Assembly (NCBI RefSeq): GCF_034653275.1
Contig: NZ_JAYEES010000004.1
Location: forward strand, 310,001 to 374,000
Length of the DNA: 64,000 nucleotides
Source: Nitrospirillum sp034653275
GTDB lineage: Bacteria > Pseudomonadota > Alphaproteobacteria > Azospirillales > Azospirillaceae
Reading direction: 5' to 3'
In this document: positions 9,170 to 18,906 of the stretch, piece after piece
Layout of the letters: each line of letters begins with the position of its first letter
Numbering within the stretch: position 1 is the first letter of the stretch
Position numbers and translations under genes: made by a program
Notes under the pieces: generated by a model
Databases searched by the model: none
Told to the model about the DNA's origin: nothing
What the model saw: the letters and a program-made list of their open reading frames with translations, nothing else

Positions 9170-9739
9170 ATGGCGGCGGAGGAGGCGGATGATGTGTTCC
9201 AGCCATCAGGGGACGGCTACGTTTTCCGTAAGGGCTTGACCGGTCCGGCAATCCGCGTGACGGCGTCGGAGCGGGCCGTGCTGATGTTCCGATATGAACG
9301 CCGGCGACGCACACGTTCCATCGCTCTCGCTTGCGCGGTCGTTGCTTACCCGGTCACCATCGCCCTGCTGACGTTGATCGGCATCATCAGCGGAGGGGCG
9401 GTGGGCCTCTGGGCCCTGTGTGGGCTTTTGCTGTTGGCTTTCGGCTTGGCGGCGGTTGAGGCAGGGCCGCTGGCCATGGTGGAGCGCGCCTTCGGCGACC
9501 GACAGCCGGAAGACGCCGGCCCTCCTCCTGAGGCGGTGCAGCGGGAAATGTTACGGCGGCGGCCGTGGTGGCAGATCGTGGTCCTGCTTCTTCAGCCCTT
9601 GGCCTTCACGGTTTGGGCACATGGGAAGCCCGGGTTGGGGCCGTCGTGGCGATTGGGGGCGGACGCCCTCGCCATGCTTTCCCTGATATTGATCGCCGTG
9701 CTGGCGTTGTGCAAATGGCGGGCCGACCAAGGGGGGTAG
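9170..9739 (+). CDS. Hypothetical membrane protein
   Basis: A 189-residue protein of no family I recognise. A soluble N-terminus (about residues 1-50, ending in an Arg-rich RYERRRRTRS) is followed by two adjacent hydrophobic helices (about 52-98), a Pro-rich polar loop, and two more hydrophobic stretches (about 132-150 and 162-182). It starts 3 bases after the MFS stop and is probably co-transcribed. The N-terminal region (PSGDGYVFRKGLTGPAIRVT) resembles small YcxB-like membrane proteins only vaguely. The coding frame is supported by codon use and tight packing on both sides. Confidence 0.7.
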   Translation: MAAEEADDVFQPSGDGYVFRKGLTGPAIRVTASERAVLMFRYERRRRTRSIALACAVVAYPVTIALLTLIGIISGGAVGLWALCGLLLLAFGLAAVEAGPLAMVERAFGDRQPEDAGPPPEAVQREMLRRRPWWQIVVLLLQPLAFTVWAHGKPGLGPSWRLGADALAMLSLILIAVLALCKWRADQGG

Positions 9740-9740
9740 G

Positions 9741-10355
9741 CTACCGCCCCCGCGCCAGCCACACGGTGTGCCGGCCGCAGTCCGGATCCTCGGCGCGATA
9801 CGCCACGACGTCGAAGCCGTGCGCCCCCAGCAGGGCGCGGTATTCGGCCGGGTCCAGGCTGGCGTGGTACAGCGGTTCGCCGGCATAGCGGCCCATGGCC
9901 ACGCCGTGTCGCGGGCCGCTGGTGAACATCAGCGCGGCGCCCGGCAGGGCGTGGCGCTGGAACACGGCGAACATGGCCCGCTGGTCGTCGAAGTCCAGGT
10001 GGAAGAAGCTGTTCCAGGCCAGGATACCGGCATATCCCTGGCCCAAATCCAGGGCGCGCATGTCGGCCAGCCGCCAGTCCTGCCCCGGCATGCGGGCGCG
10101 GGCCAGGTCCAGCAGGGCGGGGGCGCTGTCCACGCCGGTGACGGCGCGGCCCCGGGCCATCAGGTAGCTGGCCATGGGGTCCCCGCCACCACAGCCCAGA
10201 TCCAGGATCGGTCCGGGGGGCGCCACGGCCAGGAAACGGTCCAGCCAGGGGCCCTCCATGTCGGGGCGGTGGCGCTGGCTGGCCTGGCGGTCGGCCTCCC
10301 ACGCCAGGCCGTGGCGCCGGTACAGGTCGATGATGCGGTCGGCGTCGTCGTCCAC
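9741..10355 (-). CDS. Class I SAM-dependent methyltransferase
   Basis: Rossmann-fold methyltransferase of about 204 residues with the SAM-binding motif I ILDLGCGGGDPMASYL, acidic motif II AVTGVDSAPALLDLAR, and later ILAWNSFFHLDFDDQ. The substrate is unknown; the layout is that of small Methyltransf_25-type enzymes. I chose the GTG start at 10355 (VDDDADRIIDLYRRHG) because AAGGA lies 8 bases upstream on the minus strand. The longer frame to 10424 would add an N-terminus unlike the family. The gene converges on the preceding membrane-protein gene with one base between the stops. Confidence 0.8.
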   Translation of the reverse strand: MDDDADRIIDLYRRHGLAWEADRQASQRHRPDMEGPWLDRFLAVAPPGPILDLGCGGGDPMASYLMARGRAVTGVDSAPALLDLARARMPGQDWRLADMRALDLGQGYAGILAWNSFFHLDFDDQRAMFAVFQRHALPGAALMFTSGPRHGVAMGRYAGEPLYHASLDPAEYRALLGAHGFDVVAYRAEDPDCGRHTVWLARGR

Positions 10356-10439
10356 GGGGCAAATCCTTGCGACCTGTTTCAACCTGGCCCATCCAGCGAT
10401 AGGCCAGGTGCAAGGGCGGCGCAAGGATGCCGGTGCCGG

Positions 10440-12035
10440 TCAGGCCGCGCGCACCGTCGCCAGGAACTCCGCCACCTCCCGCCGCAGATGTTCGGACTCG
10501 GTCGACAGGCTGTGCGCGGCGGCCAGCACCTGTGTGGCGGCCGCCCCGGTTTCCCCGGCGGCCTGGGTGACGCTGGCGATGGTGCTGGACACCTCGCTGG
10601 TGCCGGCGGCGGCCTGGGTGATGCTTCCGGCGATGTCGTTCGCCGCGGCGCTCTGCTGGTCCACGGCGGCGGAGATCGCGGCGGCGATGCCGTTGATCTC
10701 CCCGATGGTGTCGGCGATGGCCGATATGGATAGGCCGGCGGCGTTGGAGGCGCGCTGGATGTCGCCGACGCGTGTCGCCACTTCCTCCGTGGCCCTCGCG
10801 GTCTGGGTCGCCAGGGCCTTGACCTCGCTGGCGACGACCGCGAAGCCCTTCCCCGCCTCGCCCGCGCGGGCGGCCTCGATGGTCGCGTTCAGCGCCAGCA
10901 GGTTGGTCTGGCTGGCGATCTCGTTGATCAGCGCCACCACGGCGCTGATGTCGGCGGCGGAGCCCTTCAAGGTGGTCACCGTTTCGACCGTCTCGCCAGT
11001 GGTGGCGACGGCGGCCGACGCCACGGTCGAGGACCGGGCCACCTGGCGGCCGATCTCGCTGATCGAGGCCGACAATTCCTCGGTCGCGCTGGCCACGGTG
11101 TTGACGTTGGCGGCGGCGATGTCGGCGGCGCCGGCCACCGTCTGCGACTGGCGGCTGGTTTCCTCGGCGGTGGCGGCCATGCTCTGTGCCGCCGCCTGCA
11201 TTTCCGTGGCCGCGCCGGCCACGGCGTCGACCACGCCCTTGACGGAGCTTTCGAAACGAGAGGCCATGCCCAGCAACGCGGCCTTGCGCCGCGCCTCGGC
11301 CTCCTGCTTCTCGCGCGCCGCGGCCTCCTCCATGGCGCGGACGCGCAGGGTGCTTTGCTTGAACGCCTCGGCGGCCTGGGCCAGGTCGCCGATTTCATCC
11401 CGGCGTCCCAATCCCCGCACCTCGACGGCGGTATCTCCCGCCGTCAGCCGGGACATGACGGTGATGATGCCGCCGATGCCCCCGGTCACGGACCGGACGA
11501 CGATGACCGCGAGGATGATGCCGCCGACGATGCCGAGCGCGCTGATGCCGACGGTCAGGATCATGGTGCGGCTGAAGCGCGCCACCGACTCGTCGAAAAT
11601 CCGTTTCGCTTCGTTGACCTGCAGGGCGATCAGCGGCCCCAGGCGCTCCATCACCTGGTCGAAGGCCTCCCGGTCCTGGGTGTCGCCGCCGGCCAGTCCC
11701 CGATACGCCGTGTACGCCGGCTCGAACGCCCGCGCCAGGCCGGCTTCCTCCGGCGTCAGGTAGGTCGACATGTAATGTGACCAGGCCGCCTCCATGCCCC
11801 TGTCGGCGCTGGCGGCCGTCGTGCCGGCACCGCGCGCGGCGCGCAAGCGGTACAGGTTGTCCTGAACGGCGGTCAGGTCGGCCAGCGCGACCGTGCGATC
11901 CTCGTAGACGCTCTTGAGGTCCTGGTTGGTGGTCCAGGCGCCGTGCAAGCCCATGGCGCCGGATAAAACGGCGACCAGCGCCAAGCAACCCACCAGCAAA
12001 GTGAGGCGAACCCCAATCTTCACGTTATTCAGCAT
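10440..12035 (-). CDS. Methyl-accepting chemotaxis protein
   Basis: Chemoreceptor that passes a ligand signal to CheA/CheW. From the ATG at 12035 the product has 531 residues: helix 1 (VRLTLLVGCLALVAVLSGAM), a periplasmic four-helix-bundle sensor (4HB_MCP type, about residues 35-190), helix 2 (MILTVGISALGIVGGIILAVIVV), a HAMP domain (RLTAGDTAVEVRGLGRRDEI), and a long cytoplasmic coiled coil with the signalling tip EIASQTNLLALNATIEAARA. It ends TVRAA with no CheR-tethering pentapeptide. No other che genes are near, so it is an orphan receptor. A longer frame to 12122 exists, but MLNNVKIGVRL is a normal start, with GAGGGA upstream. Confidence 0.92.
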   Translation of the reverse strand: MLNNVKIGVRLTLLVGCLALVAVLSGAMGLHGAWTTNQDLKSVYEDRTVALADLTAVQDNLYRLRAARGAGTTAASADRGMEAAWSHYMSTYLTPEEAGLARAFEPAYTAYRGLAGGDTQDREAFDQVMERLGPLIALQVNEAKRIFDESVARFSRTMILTVGISALGIVGGIILAVIVVRSVTGGIGGIITVMSRLTAGDTAVEVRGLGRRDEIGDLAQAAEAFKQSTLRVRAMEEAAAREKQEAEARRKAALLGMASRFESSVKGVVDAVAGAATEMQAAAQSMAATAEETSRQSQTVAGAADIAAANVNTVASATEELSASISEIGRQVARSSTVASAAVATTGETVETVTTLKGSAADISAVVALINEIASQTNLLALNATIEAARAGEAGKGFAVVASEVKALATQTARATEEVATRVGDIQRASNAAGLSISAIADTIGEINGIAAAISAAVDQQSAAANDIAGSITQAAAGTSEVSSTIASVTQAAGETGAAATQVLAAAHSLSTESEHLRREVAEFLATVRAA

Positions 12036-12357
12036 CGCAGAACGGTCCCTCGAATATTCATTCGTTGAACTCTGCGGCCCGGACTCTGAAGCGATGCTTA
12101 ACGAAGTACCCAAAAGGCGCACGCGAAGGGATAGTGTTAGTTTGGCGGATTAATCACTGGGCCGCGTCGCTGATGCCCTGATCGGGGGTAAGGTCTATTG
12201 GGTACATCTGGCGGACAGGGGGCACGCCGCCACCGACGGATGGCGTGTGCTGAAGATAGAGCTGTAATAATTTAACGAAATATCGACCGATGGTTGTGGT
12301 CTGCTGGTTCCCGACCAGGCGCCCCCAGAGGCGTCGATTTGGCGGGAGGGACCCTTC
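12036..12357. other. Intergenic region between divergent genes
   Basis: This 322-base divergent spacer holds the promoters of the chemoreceptor gene (minus) and the GH38 gene (plus). An AT-rich patch at about 12260-12283 (aataatttaacgaaatatcg) and a GGGAGGG ribosome site just before 12358 are visible. I see no gene or convincing operator. Confidence 0.6.
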
Positions 12358-15069
12358 ATGTCGATTTCACCCTACACGATGTATCTCGACCAATCGGCCC
12401 ATCTGGACTGGGACTGGCTTTACACCTTCGAGCAGAACTTCTGGTACTACAAGTACGGCCAGGGGGTGAAGGCCATCCTGGACCAGGCCATCACCAACGT
12501 GTCGGCCCCCACCGTCGATGGCGTCACCTATTACTACACCATCTGCGAGATGGGGTATTTCAAGCGCTACATCGATGTCTCGCCGGAGCAGGTGGGCGTC
12601 TTGCAGGCGGTGTTGGAGAATGGCGACACCTTCCAGGTGCTGGGCGGGGGCATCACCTCGCCCGATTGCCTGGTGTGCGCGGGCGAGGCTTTCCTGCGCA
12701 ACTACCTGATGGGCCATGTCTGGCTGTCGCAGGCGCTGCCCTTCATCACGCCCAAGCCGCACTGCTGGATCCCGGATGATTTCGGCCAGGATCCCGAGCT
12801 GCCGGTGTTGACCCAGGCGCTGGGTTTCACCGGCATCGGCTTCTCCCGCCTGCCGGGCAGCAACAGCAGTTGCCCAGTGCCCGATCCGATCCAGTCGCCG
12901 GCGGGCCAGGACTGGCCGGCCACCCATTTCGACTTCACCTGGCAGGCCTCGGACGGGTCGACCGCCATCACGCATTGGATGCCCGACAGCTACGCCTTCG
13001 GCAACCAATTGGGCAGTCCCGCCCAGGCCACCCAAATCTCGCTGTTCACCAACGCCTATTTGCCGACCCAGGACAGCGACCCGGTCCAGTACGGTGCGGC
13101 GGCCACCCCTTATCTCTACATCCCCATCGACAACGATTTCAGCATGCCGCTGACGGGGCTGCCGGCGGCCGTCACTCAATGGAACGATAACCAGGTGGCC
13201 GGCGGCGGCGCCCAGGCGACCAACGTCGAGGTGACGCTGGGTACGTTCGACACCTTCATCACCCAGTTGCGGCAGAACCAGGACAGTTATCCCCTGCCGC
13301 TGCTGGCGCCCTACAACGGCACACCATACTGGACCGGCTATTACGCCAGCCGCATGGCGTTGAAGACGCTGCACAACCGCGCGCTGCGCGCGCTGGTGGC
13401 GGCCGAGGTGTTCGGCCTGCTGACCCGGCCCAACGACACCGGCTACAACAACGCCCTGCCCACCGGCTTCTGGGATGACCTGGCGGCCGCCTGGATGGCC
13501 TTCCTGCCCAGCACCCACCATGACTACGTCTGCGGCACCGCCAACGACGCCGTCTACGCCACCGAACAGCTGCCCCTGCTGCGCGGCGTGGCGGGGACCG
13601 CCGCCGGCCTGCGCGCCACGGCCCTGAACGCCCTGGCCTCGATGATGGCGCCCAGTGACGAGACCTATCCCGTGCTGGTGGCCAATTCCCTGGGCTTCGC
13701 CCGGACGGGCCTGGTCGCCATCCCGGACGTGGCCGTACCCAACCTGGGCCACGTGACCTTCGGCACCACCCAGGGTGCCGCACAGATCTCCTCGGATGGG
13801 GAGATGCTTTTCATGGCCACGGTCGACAGCCTGGGCTATGACGCCACCGGCAGCCTGTCCGCCGGCGCACCCGACAAAGGGGCCACCCGGAACGGGACGT
13901 CCGCCGTGAGCATCACGTGCGCCACCGACGGCAGTTATGTCCTGCAGAACGATTACCTGATCGCCACCATCTCGCCCGCCGCCAACTGGGGCATCGAATC
14001 GCTGGTCGACCAGTCCACCAGCACCGACATCCTGTCCGGCACGGGCAACGACATCGTCTTTTACGCCGACGGCGGTGGCCTCTACCAATTCGGCGACGAA
14101 TATGTGGACGGCGACTATCCTTTCCACGTTGACACCGGCGTCACGGTCGCCACCTCCGGCCCGTGCCTGGGCGCCGTGATGCTGGAGACGGGGCCCGTGC
14201 GGGTGCGGCTGCGCACGGTCGTGGCCTACACGGTCAGCGGCGCCACGGTGCGCTATACCCGCGATTATGAACTGGTGGCCGGGGAACCCTTCCTGCGCAT
14301 GGTCACCACGGGGCCGGCGCCCTCCCTTTATTCCGTCATGACCCGCTTCCCCCTGTCGGCGGCGGTGACCGGCCTGGTGCATGGCACGCCCTATCATTGG
14401 ACCAGCCAGCAGCCGCTGCGGAACGGCAAGGGCCAGCCCTTCTGGGGACCGCCCACCTTCCAGGCCACCCACAACTTCGTGCTGCCCCAGGACCAGGCGG
14501 GCGACACGCTGGCGGCCCTCTATCACGGCGGCATTCCGGCGTGGGCCTTCGACGCGGACGCCGCGCTGATCAGCTGTCTGGCGCGCAACACACCCACCAG
14601 CGGCGGCCACGGCGCCGACGGGACGGATACCGCCGTCCACACCCAGGCCTATGCGCTGCGGGTGCCCGGTGGTTTGGGCACGCCGGAAAGCGGCGCGCCC
14701 TTGCAGGAGGCGCTTTCGTACAACACGCCGCTGCAGGGCGCCCTGCTGCCCAGCAAGACCGGGGTCACCAAGGGCCTACCCAGCCGGGACAGCGTCGCCG
14801 CTGTCACCGGCGGCACCGCCATCCTGACCGTGGCCAAACCCGGCAGCTTCGCCGCCAACGCGGACAGCGTCGTGCTGCGCCTCTACACACCCGCCAACCA
14901 GTCGCAGGATGTCACCCTGTCGCTGGGGGCCGGTCTGGCGCCGACGCAGGCGGTGGCGGTCACGGCGGCGGAGGGTGCCTGGCCGGGGCCGAACCAGGGG
15001 GTGGCGCTCACCGGCGGGACTGTCACCCTGACGATGACCAACGCCCTGGCCACCGTGCAGCTCACCTGA
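12358..15069 (+). CDS. Glycoside hydrolase family 38 (alpha-mannosidase-like)
   Basis: A 903-residue enzyme with the GH38 zinc-site pattern. His15 and Asp17 lie in SAHLDWDWLY, the likely nucleophile and zinc ligand Asp140 in WIPDDFGQDPELPVL, and the His pair 387-388 in STHHDYVCGTAND. The helical-domain block YWTGYYASRMALKTLHNRAL is typical of the family, and beta-sandwich domains follow from about residue 430. Such enzymes cleave alpha-mannosides with retention of configuration. There is no signal peptide, so a cytoplasmic role is likely, but no sugar transporter or other glycosidase gene is adjacent. The nucleophile segment (PDDFG rather than DPFG) departs from the best-known members, so the substrate is open. 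Confidence 0.85.
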   Translation: MSISPYTMYLDQSAHLDWDWLYTFEQNFWYYKYGQGVKAILDQAITNVSAPTVDGVTYYYTICEMGYFKRYIDVSPEQVGVLQAVLENGDTFQVLGGGITSPDCLVCAGEAFLRNYLMGHVWLSQALPFITPKPHCWIPDDFGQDPELPVLTQALGFTGIGFSRLPGSNSSCPVPDPIQSPAGQDWPATHFDFTWQASDGSTAITHWMPDSYAFGNQLGSPAQATQISLFTNAYLPTQDSDPVQYGAAATPYLYIPIDNDFSMPLTGLPAAVTQWNDNQVAGGGAQATNVEVTLGTFDTFITQLRQNQDSYPLPLLAPYNGTPYWTGYYASRMALKTLHNRALRALVAAEVFGLLTRPNDTGYNNALPTGFWDDLAAAWMAFLPSTHHDYVCGTANDAVYATEQLPLLRGVAGTAAGLRATALNALASMMAPSDETYPVLVANSLGFARTGLVAIPDVAVPNLGHVTFGTTQGAAQISSDGEMLFMATVDSLGYDATGSLSAGAPDKGATRNGTSAVSITCATDGSYVLQNDYLIATISPAANWGIESLVDQSTSTDILSGTGNDIVFYADGGGLYQFGDEYVDGDYPFHVDTGVTVATSGPCLGAVMLETGPVRVRLRTVVAYTVSGATVRYTRDYELVAGEPFLRMVTTGPAPSLYSVMTRFPLSAAVTGLVHGTPYHWTSQQPLRNGKGQPFWGPPTFQATHNFVLPQDQAGDTLAALYHGGIPAWAFDADAALISCLARNTPTSGGHGADGTDTAVHTQAYALRVPGGLGTPESGAPLQEALSYNTPLQGALLPSKTGVTKGLPSRDSVAAVTGGTAILTVAKPGSFAANADSVVLRLYTPANQSQDVTLSLGAGLAPTQAVAVTAAEGAWPGPNQGVALTGGTVTLTMTNALATVQLT

Positions 15070-15092
15070 GGACGGCCGCCCTCCTTTGGTGG

Positions 15093-16526
15093 TCACCCCA
15101 GCGGCAGCAGCAACTGCGCCTTCAGGCCCGGGCGGTTGTCGTCCAGCACCAGGGTGCCGCCATGGCGTTGGGCGACGGCGTCCACCAGGCTCAGGCCCAG
15201 GCCGCTGCCGGGGCGGGCCTGGTCGCGTTCCAGGCGGAAGAAGCGTTCGCGCACCCGCTCGCGGTCTTCCGCCGGGATGCCGGGGCCGTTGTCGGCCACG
15301 GTGATGCGTACCCGGGTGGGGCCATCGCTGGCCACGGTCAGGCTGACGTGGCCGCCCTCCGGCGTATACTTCAGGGCGTTGTCCAACAGGTTGGCCAGGG
15401 CCTGGCCCAGCAGCTGGCGGTTGCCTTGGACCATGGCGGCCGGGCCGGTCGCCTCCACCGCCATGGTGAAGGTGATGCCCTGGTCCTCCGCCACCGCGTC
15501 GTACAGCTCCCCGGTGCTGAGCGCCAGGGTGTCCAGTTGCACCGGGGCGATGGGCAGGTTGCCACCCGATTCCACCTCCGCGATGGCCAGCAGGGCGCGG
15601 AAGGTGGCCAGCAGGTGGTCCACCTCCTCGATCGCGGCCTCCAGCACCTCGCGCGGGTTCTCCACCGTGTCATGCATCAGGGCCAGTTCCAGGCGCGTGC
15701 GCAGGCGGGTGAGGGGGGTGCGCAGGTCGTGGGCGATACCCTGGCTGACATGGCGGATGCCGGCCACCAGCGCCTCGATGCGGTCCAGCATGGCGTTCAG
15801 GGTGTGGGCCAGCTGGTCGAACTCATCGCCGCTGCCCGTCAGGGGCACGCGGCTGACCAGCATGCCCTCGCGGATGGCCTCCGCCGTGCGGGTGACGCCG
15901 TCCAGGCGGCGCAGCCAGACGCGGCTCATGGCCAGGCCGCCGACCAGGCCCAGCACCAGGGCCAGGCCCATGCTCCAGCCGATGACCCGCTCCAGCCGCT
16001 CGCGCAGCACACGCACCTCGCCCAGGTCGCGGCCCACCAGCACGCGATAGCCGCCGGGCAGGACCGCGATCAGGGCGCGCACGTCGCCGGGCCGCACCTG
16101 GCCGGTGCTGGGATCCTTCACCGGCAGGTTGGCCCAGCCGGCCTCATCCACGCCCTTGGGCCAGAACTGGTTGCCAGCCAGGGTGGCGCCCGAGCCCGCC
16201 GATAGGATGTAGATGGAGGAGGCGTTGCCCATGCCGCGTTCGTTCACCGCCTCCGCCAGGCTGGCCATGCCGCCGGTGCGATAGCGGTCGGCCAGGGCCT
16301 GCATGTCCTCGCGGATGCCGGTGTCGGCCTGGCCCGCCAGGAAGCCCGCCGTGGACCAGTAGATCAGCCACAGCACCAGCAGGACGGAGCCGATGAACAG
16401 CCCCAGGTAGATCAGGGCGAAGCGGAAGGTGGTGGTGCGCAGCAGCCGGCCCAAATGGCGGTGCCGGTCGGACGACAGGTCGACGCCCGCCGCCTCCCCG
16501 GCCGGACGTTTCAGGGACGTAAGCAA
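15093..16526 (-). CDS. Two-component sensor histidine kinase
   Basis: Membrane kinase that should phosphorylate the regulator encoded just upstream. It has helix 1 (FALIYLGLFIGSVLLVLWLI), a periplasmic sensor of ~125 residues, helix 2 (VIGWSMGLALVLGLVGGLAM), HAMP, and a HisKA domain with the phospho-acceptor His in GIAHDLRTPLTRLR. The HATPase domain carries LLDNALKYTPEGG, VADNGPGIPAEDRERV and GSGLGLSLV. I placed the start at the TTG at 16526 (about 477 residues), which overlaps the regulator stop by 16 bases. No ATG or GTG precedes the first helix in frame, so the start is uncertain. The frame is open much further upstream, but that part is a shadow of the regulator gene. Confidence 0.9.
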   Translation of the reverse strand: MLTSLKRPAGEAAGVDLSSDRHRHLGRLLRTTTFRFALIYLGLFIGSVLLVLWLIYWSTAGFLAGQADTGIREDMQALADRYRTGGMASLAEAVNERGMGNASSIYILSAGSGATLAGNQFWPKGVDEAGWANLPVKDPSTGQVRPGDVRALIAVLPGGYRVLVGRDLGEVRVLRERLERVIGWSMGLALVLGLVGGLAMSRVWLRRLDGVTRTAEAIREGMLVSRVPLTGSGDEFDQLAHTLNAMLDRIEALVAGIRHVSQGIAHDLRTPLTRLRTRLELALMHDTVENPREVLEAAIEEVDHLLATFRALLAIAEVESGGNLPIAPVQLDTLALSTGELYDAVAEDQGITFTMAVEATGPAAMVQGNRQLLGQALANLLDNALKYTPEGGHVSLTVASDGPTRVRITVADNGPGIPAEDRERVRERFFRLERDQARPGSGLGLSLVDAVAQRHGGTLVLDDNRPGLKAQLLLPLG

Positions 16527-17185
16527 TACCCGGCCCCCCGCACGGTCTGGATCAGGGCCTGGTCGAAGCCCTTGTCCACCTTCTGGCGCAGGCGCGCGAT
16601 GTGCACGTCGATGACGTTGGTCTGCGGGTCGAAGTGATAGTCCCACACCTGCTCCAGCAGCATGGTGCGGGTCACCACGCTGCCGGCGTTGCGCATCAGG
16701 CATTCCAGAAGCTGGAACTCGCGCGGCAGCAGATCGATGACCTTGCCGGCGCGCTTCACCGTGCGGGCCAGCAAATCCATCTCCAGGTCGCCCACCACCA
16801 GCTTGGTGGCCTGGGCCTGCGGGGCGGCGCGGCGGCGGCCCAGGCTTTCCAACCGGGCCAGCAGCTCGGAAAAGGCGTAGGGCTTGGTCAGGTAGTCGTC
16901 GCCGCCGGCGCGCAGGCCGGTCACCCGGTCCTCCACGCTGCCCAGGGCGCTCAGCACCAGCACGGGCGTGTCGTTGCCGGCGGCGCGCAGCAGGCTGACC
17001 AGGGACAGGCCGTCGCGGCCAGGCAGCATGCGGTCCACCACCAGGGCGTCGTAATGCTCCGCCCCCGCCAGGTACAGCCCCTGGGTGCCGTCGGGCGCGT
17101 GGTCCACGACGTGCCCAGCCTCCTTCAGGCCTTTCAGCATGTAGGCGGCGGCCTGGGCGTCGTCCTCGATGACTAGGATCTTCAT
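16511..17185 (-). CDS. OmpR/PhoB-family response regulator
   Basis: A 224-residue DNA-binding regulator. The receiver domain has the acidic pair Asp8/Asp9, phospho-acceptor Asp51 (ALVVDRMLPGRDG), and Lys101 (YLTKPYAFSELLARL). A winged-helix effector domain follows (from about 128), with EFQLLECLMRNAGSVVTRT and VIDVHIARLRQKVD. It lies 92 bases after the DegP-type protease gene and overlaps the kinase gene, so the three probably form one operon. The context suggests control of an envelope-stress response, as with CpxR or PhoP systems, but the signal is unknown. Confidence 0.94.
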   Translation of the reverse strand: MKILVIEDDAQAAAYMLKGLKEAGHVVDHAPDGTQGLYLAGAEHYDALVVDRMLPGRDGLSLVSLLRAAGNDTPVLVLSALGSVEDRVTGLRAGGDDYLTKPYAFSELLARLESLGRRRAAPQAQATKLVVGDLEMDLLARTVKRAGKVIDLLPREFQLLECLMRNAGSVVTRTMLLEQVWDYHFDPQTNVIDVHIARLRQKVDKGFDQALIQTVRGAGYCLRP

Positions 17186-17277
17186 GGGGTCGAACCTGGA
17201 AGGTGGATAAACAAAGGGCCAGGCGAGGAAGCATCCATCGCCCAGCCCCGTATTGTTTTCAAGAACCCCGGGATGCG

Positions 17278-18780
17278 TCAGCCCTTGGGCGTCACGGGCA
17301 GGGGCAGGAACATCTGCTGGTCACCGCGGCGGACCAGCAGCAGGACGGACTTGCGGCCGTCCTTCTTGGCCTTTTCCACCTGGTTGTTGACGTCCGCCGG
17401 CGCCTTCACGCTCTCGTTGTTCACGCTGGCGATGATGTCGCCGGGGCGCAGGCCCAGCTCGTCCTTGCCGGGGTCGACGATGACGACACCCTGGGCGTCG
17501 CTGTCCAGGCCCATGCGCTCCCGCGTGCGGTCGTCCAGCTTGCCCAGCTTCAGGCCTGCCACGGAGGCGTTGTCACCCTTGCCGTCCGGCGTGGTGGAGC
17601 CGCCGGGGCCGTTGTCCTTGTCGCCGCTGTTGGGCGCCTCGCCCAGCTTCACCGACACGGTGATGGCCTTGCCGGCGCGCAGCACACCCAGGTCCACGGT
17701 CTTGCCCGGGTCGATGCCGGCCACGTTGCGGGCCAGGTCGCGCTGGTTGTCGATGGACTTGCCGTTGATGCTCTGCACCACGTCGCCCTGCTTCAGGCCG
17801 CCCTTCTCCGCCGGGCTCTTGGGCGAGACGGCGTTGATGATGGCGCCCTTCGGCTCCTTCAGGCCCAGGCTGTCGGCGATCTCCGGCGTGACGGCCTGCA
17901 GGGTCACGCCGAGATAGCCGCGCTGCACATGGCCCGTGGTCTTCAGCTTCTCGATCACGGGCTTGGCCACGTTGGACGGGATGGCGAAGCCGATGCCGAC
18001 CGAGCCGCCGGTGGGCGAGAAGATGGCGGTGTTGATGCCGATGACCTCGCCGTTGGCGTTGAAGGTCGGGCCGCCGGAATTGCCCTTGTTGATCGAGGCG
18101 TCGATCTGCAGGAAGTCGTTCAGGTTGGCGGCGTCGATGTCACGGCCGCGGGCCGAGACGATGCCGGCGGTGACGGTGCCGCCCAGGCCGAAGGGGTTGC
18201 CCACGGCGATCACCCAGTCGCCCGGGCGCATCTTGTCGCTGTCGCCGAAGGCCAGGGCCTGCAGCGGCTTCTTGGGTTCGACCTTCAGCAGAGCCAGGTC
18301 CGACCGCTCGTCCTGGCCCACGATCTTGGCCGGCACGTCGTCGGTCTGGTCCTGGAAGTGGACCTTCACCTCGTCGGCGCCCTCGATGACGTGGCGGTTG
18401 GTGACGATGTAGCCGCTGGGGTCGATGACGAAGCCCGAGCCCAGGGCGGATTCGATGCGCGGACGGCCGTTGCCGCCGCGGCCGCCGCCGCCCGGCAGCG
18501 CCTCGTCCGGCAGGCCGAAGTGACGCATCATCTCCTGCAGCTCCTGCGGCACCTGCGGCGTCGTCACCTTGTGCGCGGCGGTGATGGTCACCACCGCCGG
18601 CGTCACCTTCTCCACCAGGTCGGCGAAGCTGGGCAGTGAGGCGGGGCTGGCGGCATGGGCGGTGATGGCGGCCGGCGGCGCCACCAGGGCGGTGCCGGTC
18701 ATCAGGCCGATGGCCAGCGCGGTGACGGCCAGACGGGGAAAGCGCTTCTTGGCGGTGCGAACGGTGGGCAGGGAGGTCAT
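17278..18780 (-). CDS. degP: DegP/HtrA-family periplasmic serine protease Do
   Basis: Periplasmic quality-control protease and chaperone of 500 residues. A long N-terminal signal segment (about residues 15-43) ends near ITAHA. The catalytic triad is His130 (VTNRHVIEGADEV), Asp161 (RSDLALLKV) and Ser235 (NKGNSGGPTFNANGEVIG). Two PDZ domains follow, the first around 290-380 (QRGYLGVTLQAVTPEIADSL) and the second around 420-500. A Gly-rich loop PGGGGRGGNGRP precedes the protease core. The gene sits upstream of the regulator and kinase genes on the same strand, which fits joint control of envelope protein stress. Confidence 0.94.
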   Translation of the reverse strand: MTSLPTVRTAKKRFPRLAVTALAIGLMTGTALVAPPAAITAHAASPASLPSFADLVEKVTPAVVTITAAHKVTTPQVPQELQEMMRHFGLPDEALPGGGGRGGNGRPRIESALGSGFVIDPSGYIVTNRHVIEGADEVKVHFQDQTDDVPAKIVGQDERSDLALLKVEPKKPLQALAFGDSDKMRPGDWVIAVGNPFGLGGTVTAGIVSARGRDIDAANLNDFLQIDASINKGNSGGPTFNANGEVIGINTAIFSPTGGSVGIGFAIPSNVAKPVIEKLKTTGHVQRGYLGVTLQAVTPEIADSLGLKEPKGAIINAVSPKSPAEKGGLKQGDVVQSINGKSIDNQRDLARNVAGIDPGKTVDLGVLRAGKAITVSVKLGEAPNSGDKDNGPGGSTTPDGKGDNASVAGLKLGKLDDRTRERMGLDSDAQGVVIVDPGKDELGLRPGDIIASVNNESVKAPADVNNQVEKAKKDGRKSVLLLVRRGDQQMFLPLPVTPKG

Positions 18781-18906
18781 GGTCTCAAGCTCGCTTTCAC
18801 GAAGATATTTCTTGGTCTTTTGGCGTCCGGGACCCGCCCGGGTGGGCCGGGTTCCGTGGGATCAGGTCAGGGAATTGCGGCCGGATTGCGGATCGGCCGG
18901 CACGGC

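Noticed and set aside
15093..17234. A single 713-codon frame spanning kinase and regulator
   Set aside because: Its first ~235 codons are an off-frame reading of the regulator gene; the kinase proper begins near 16526.
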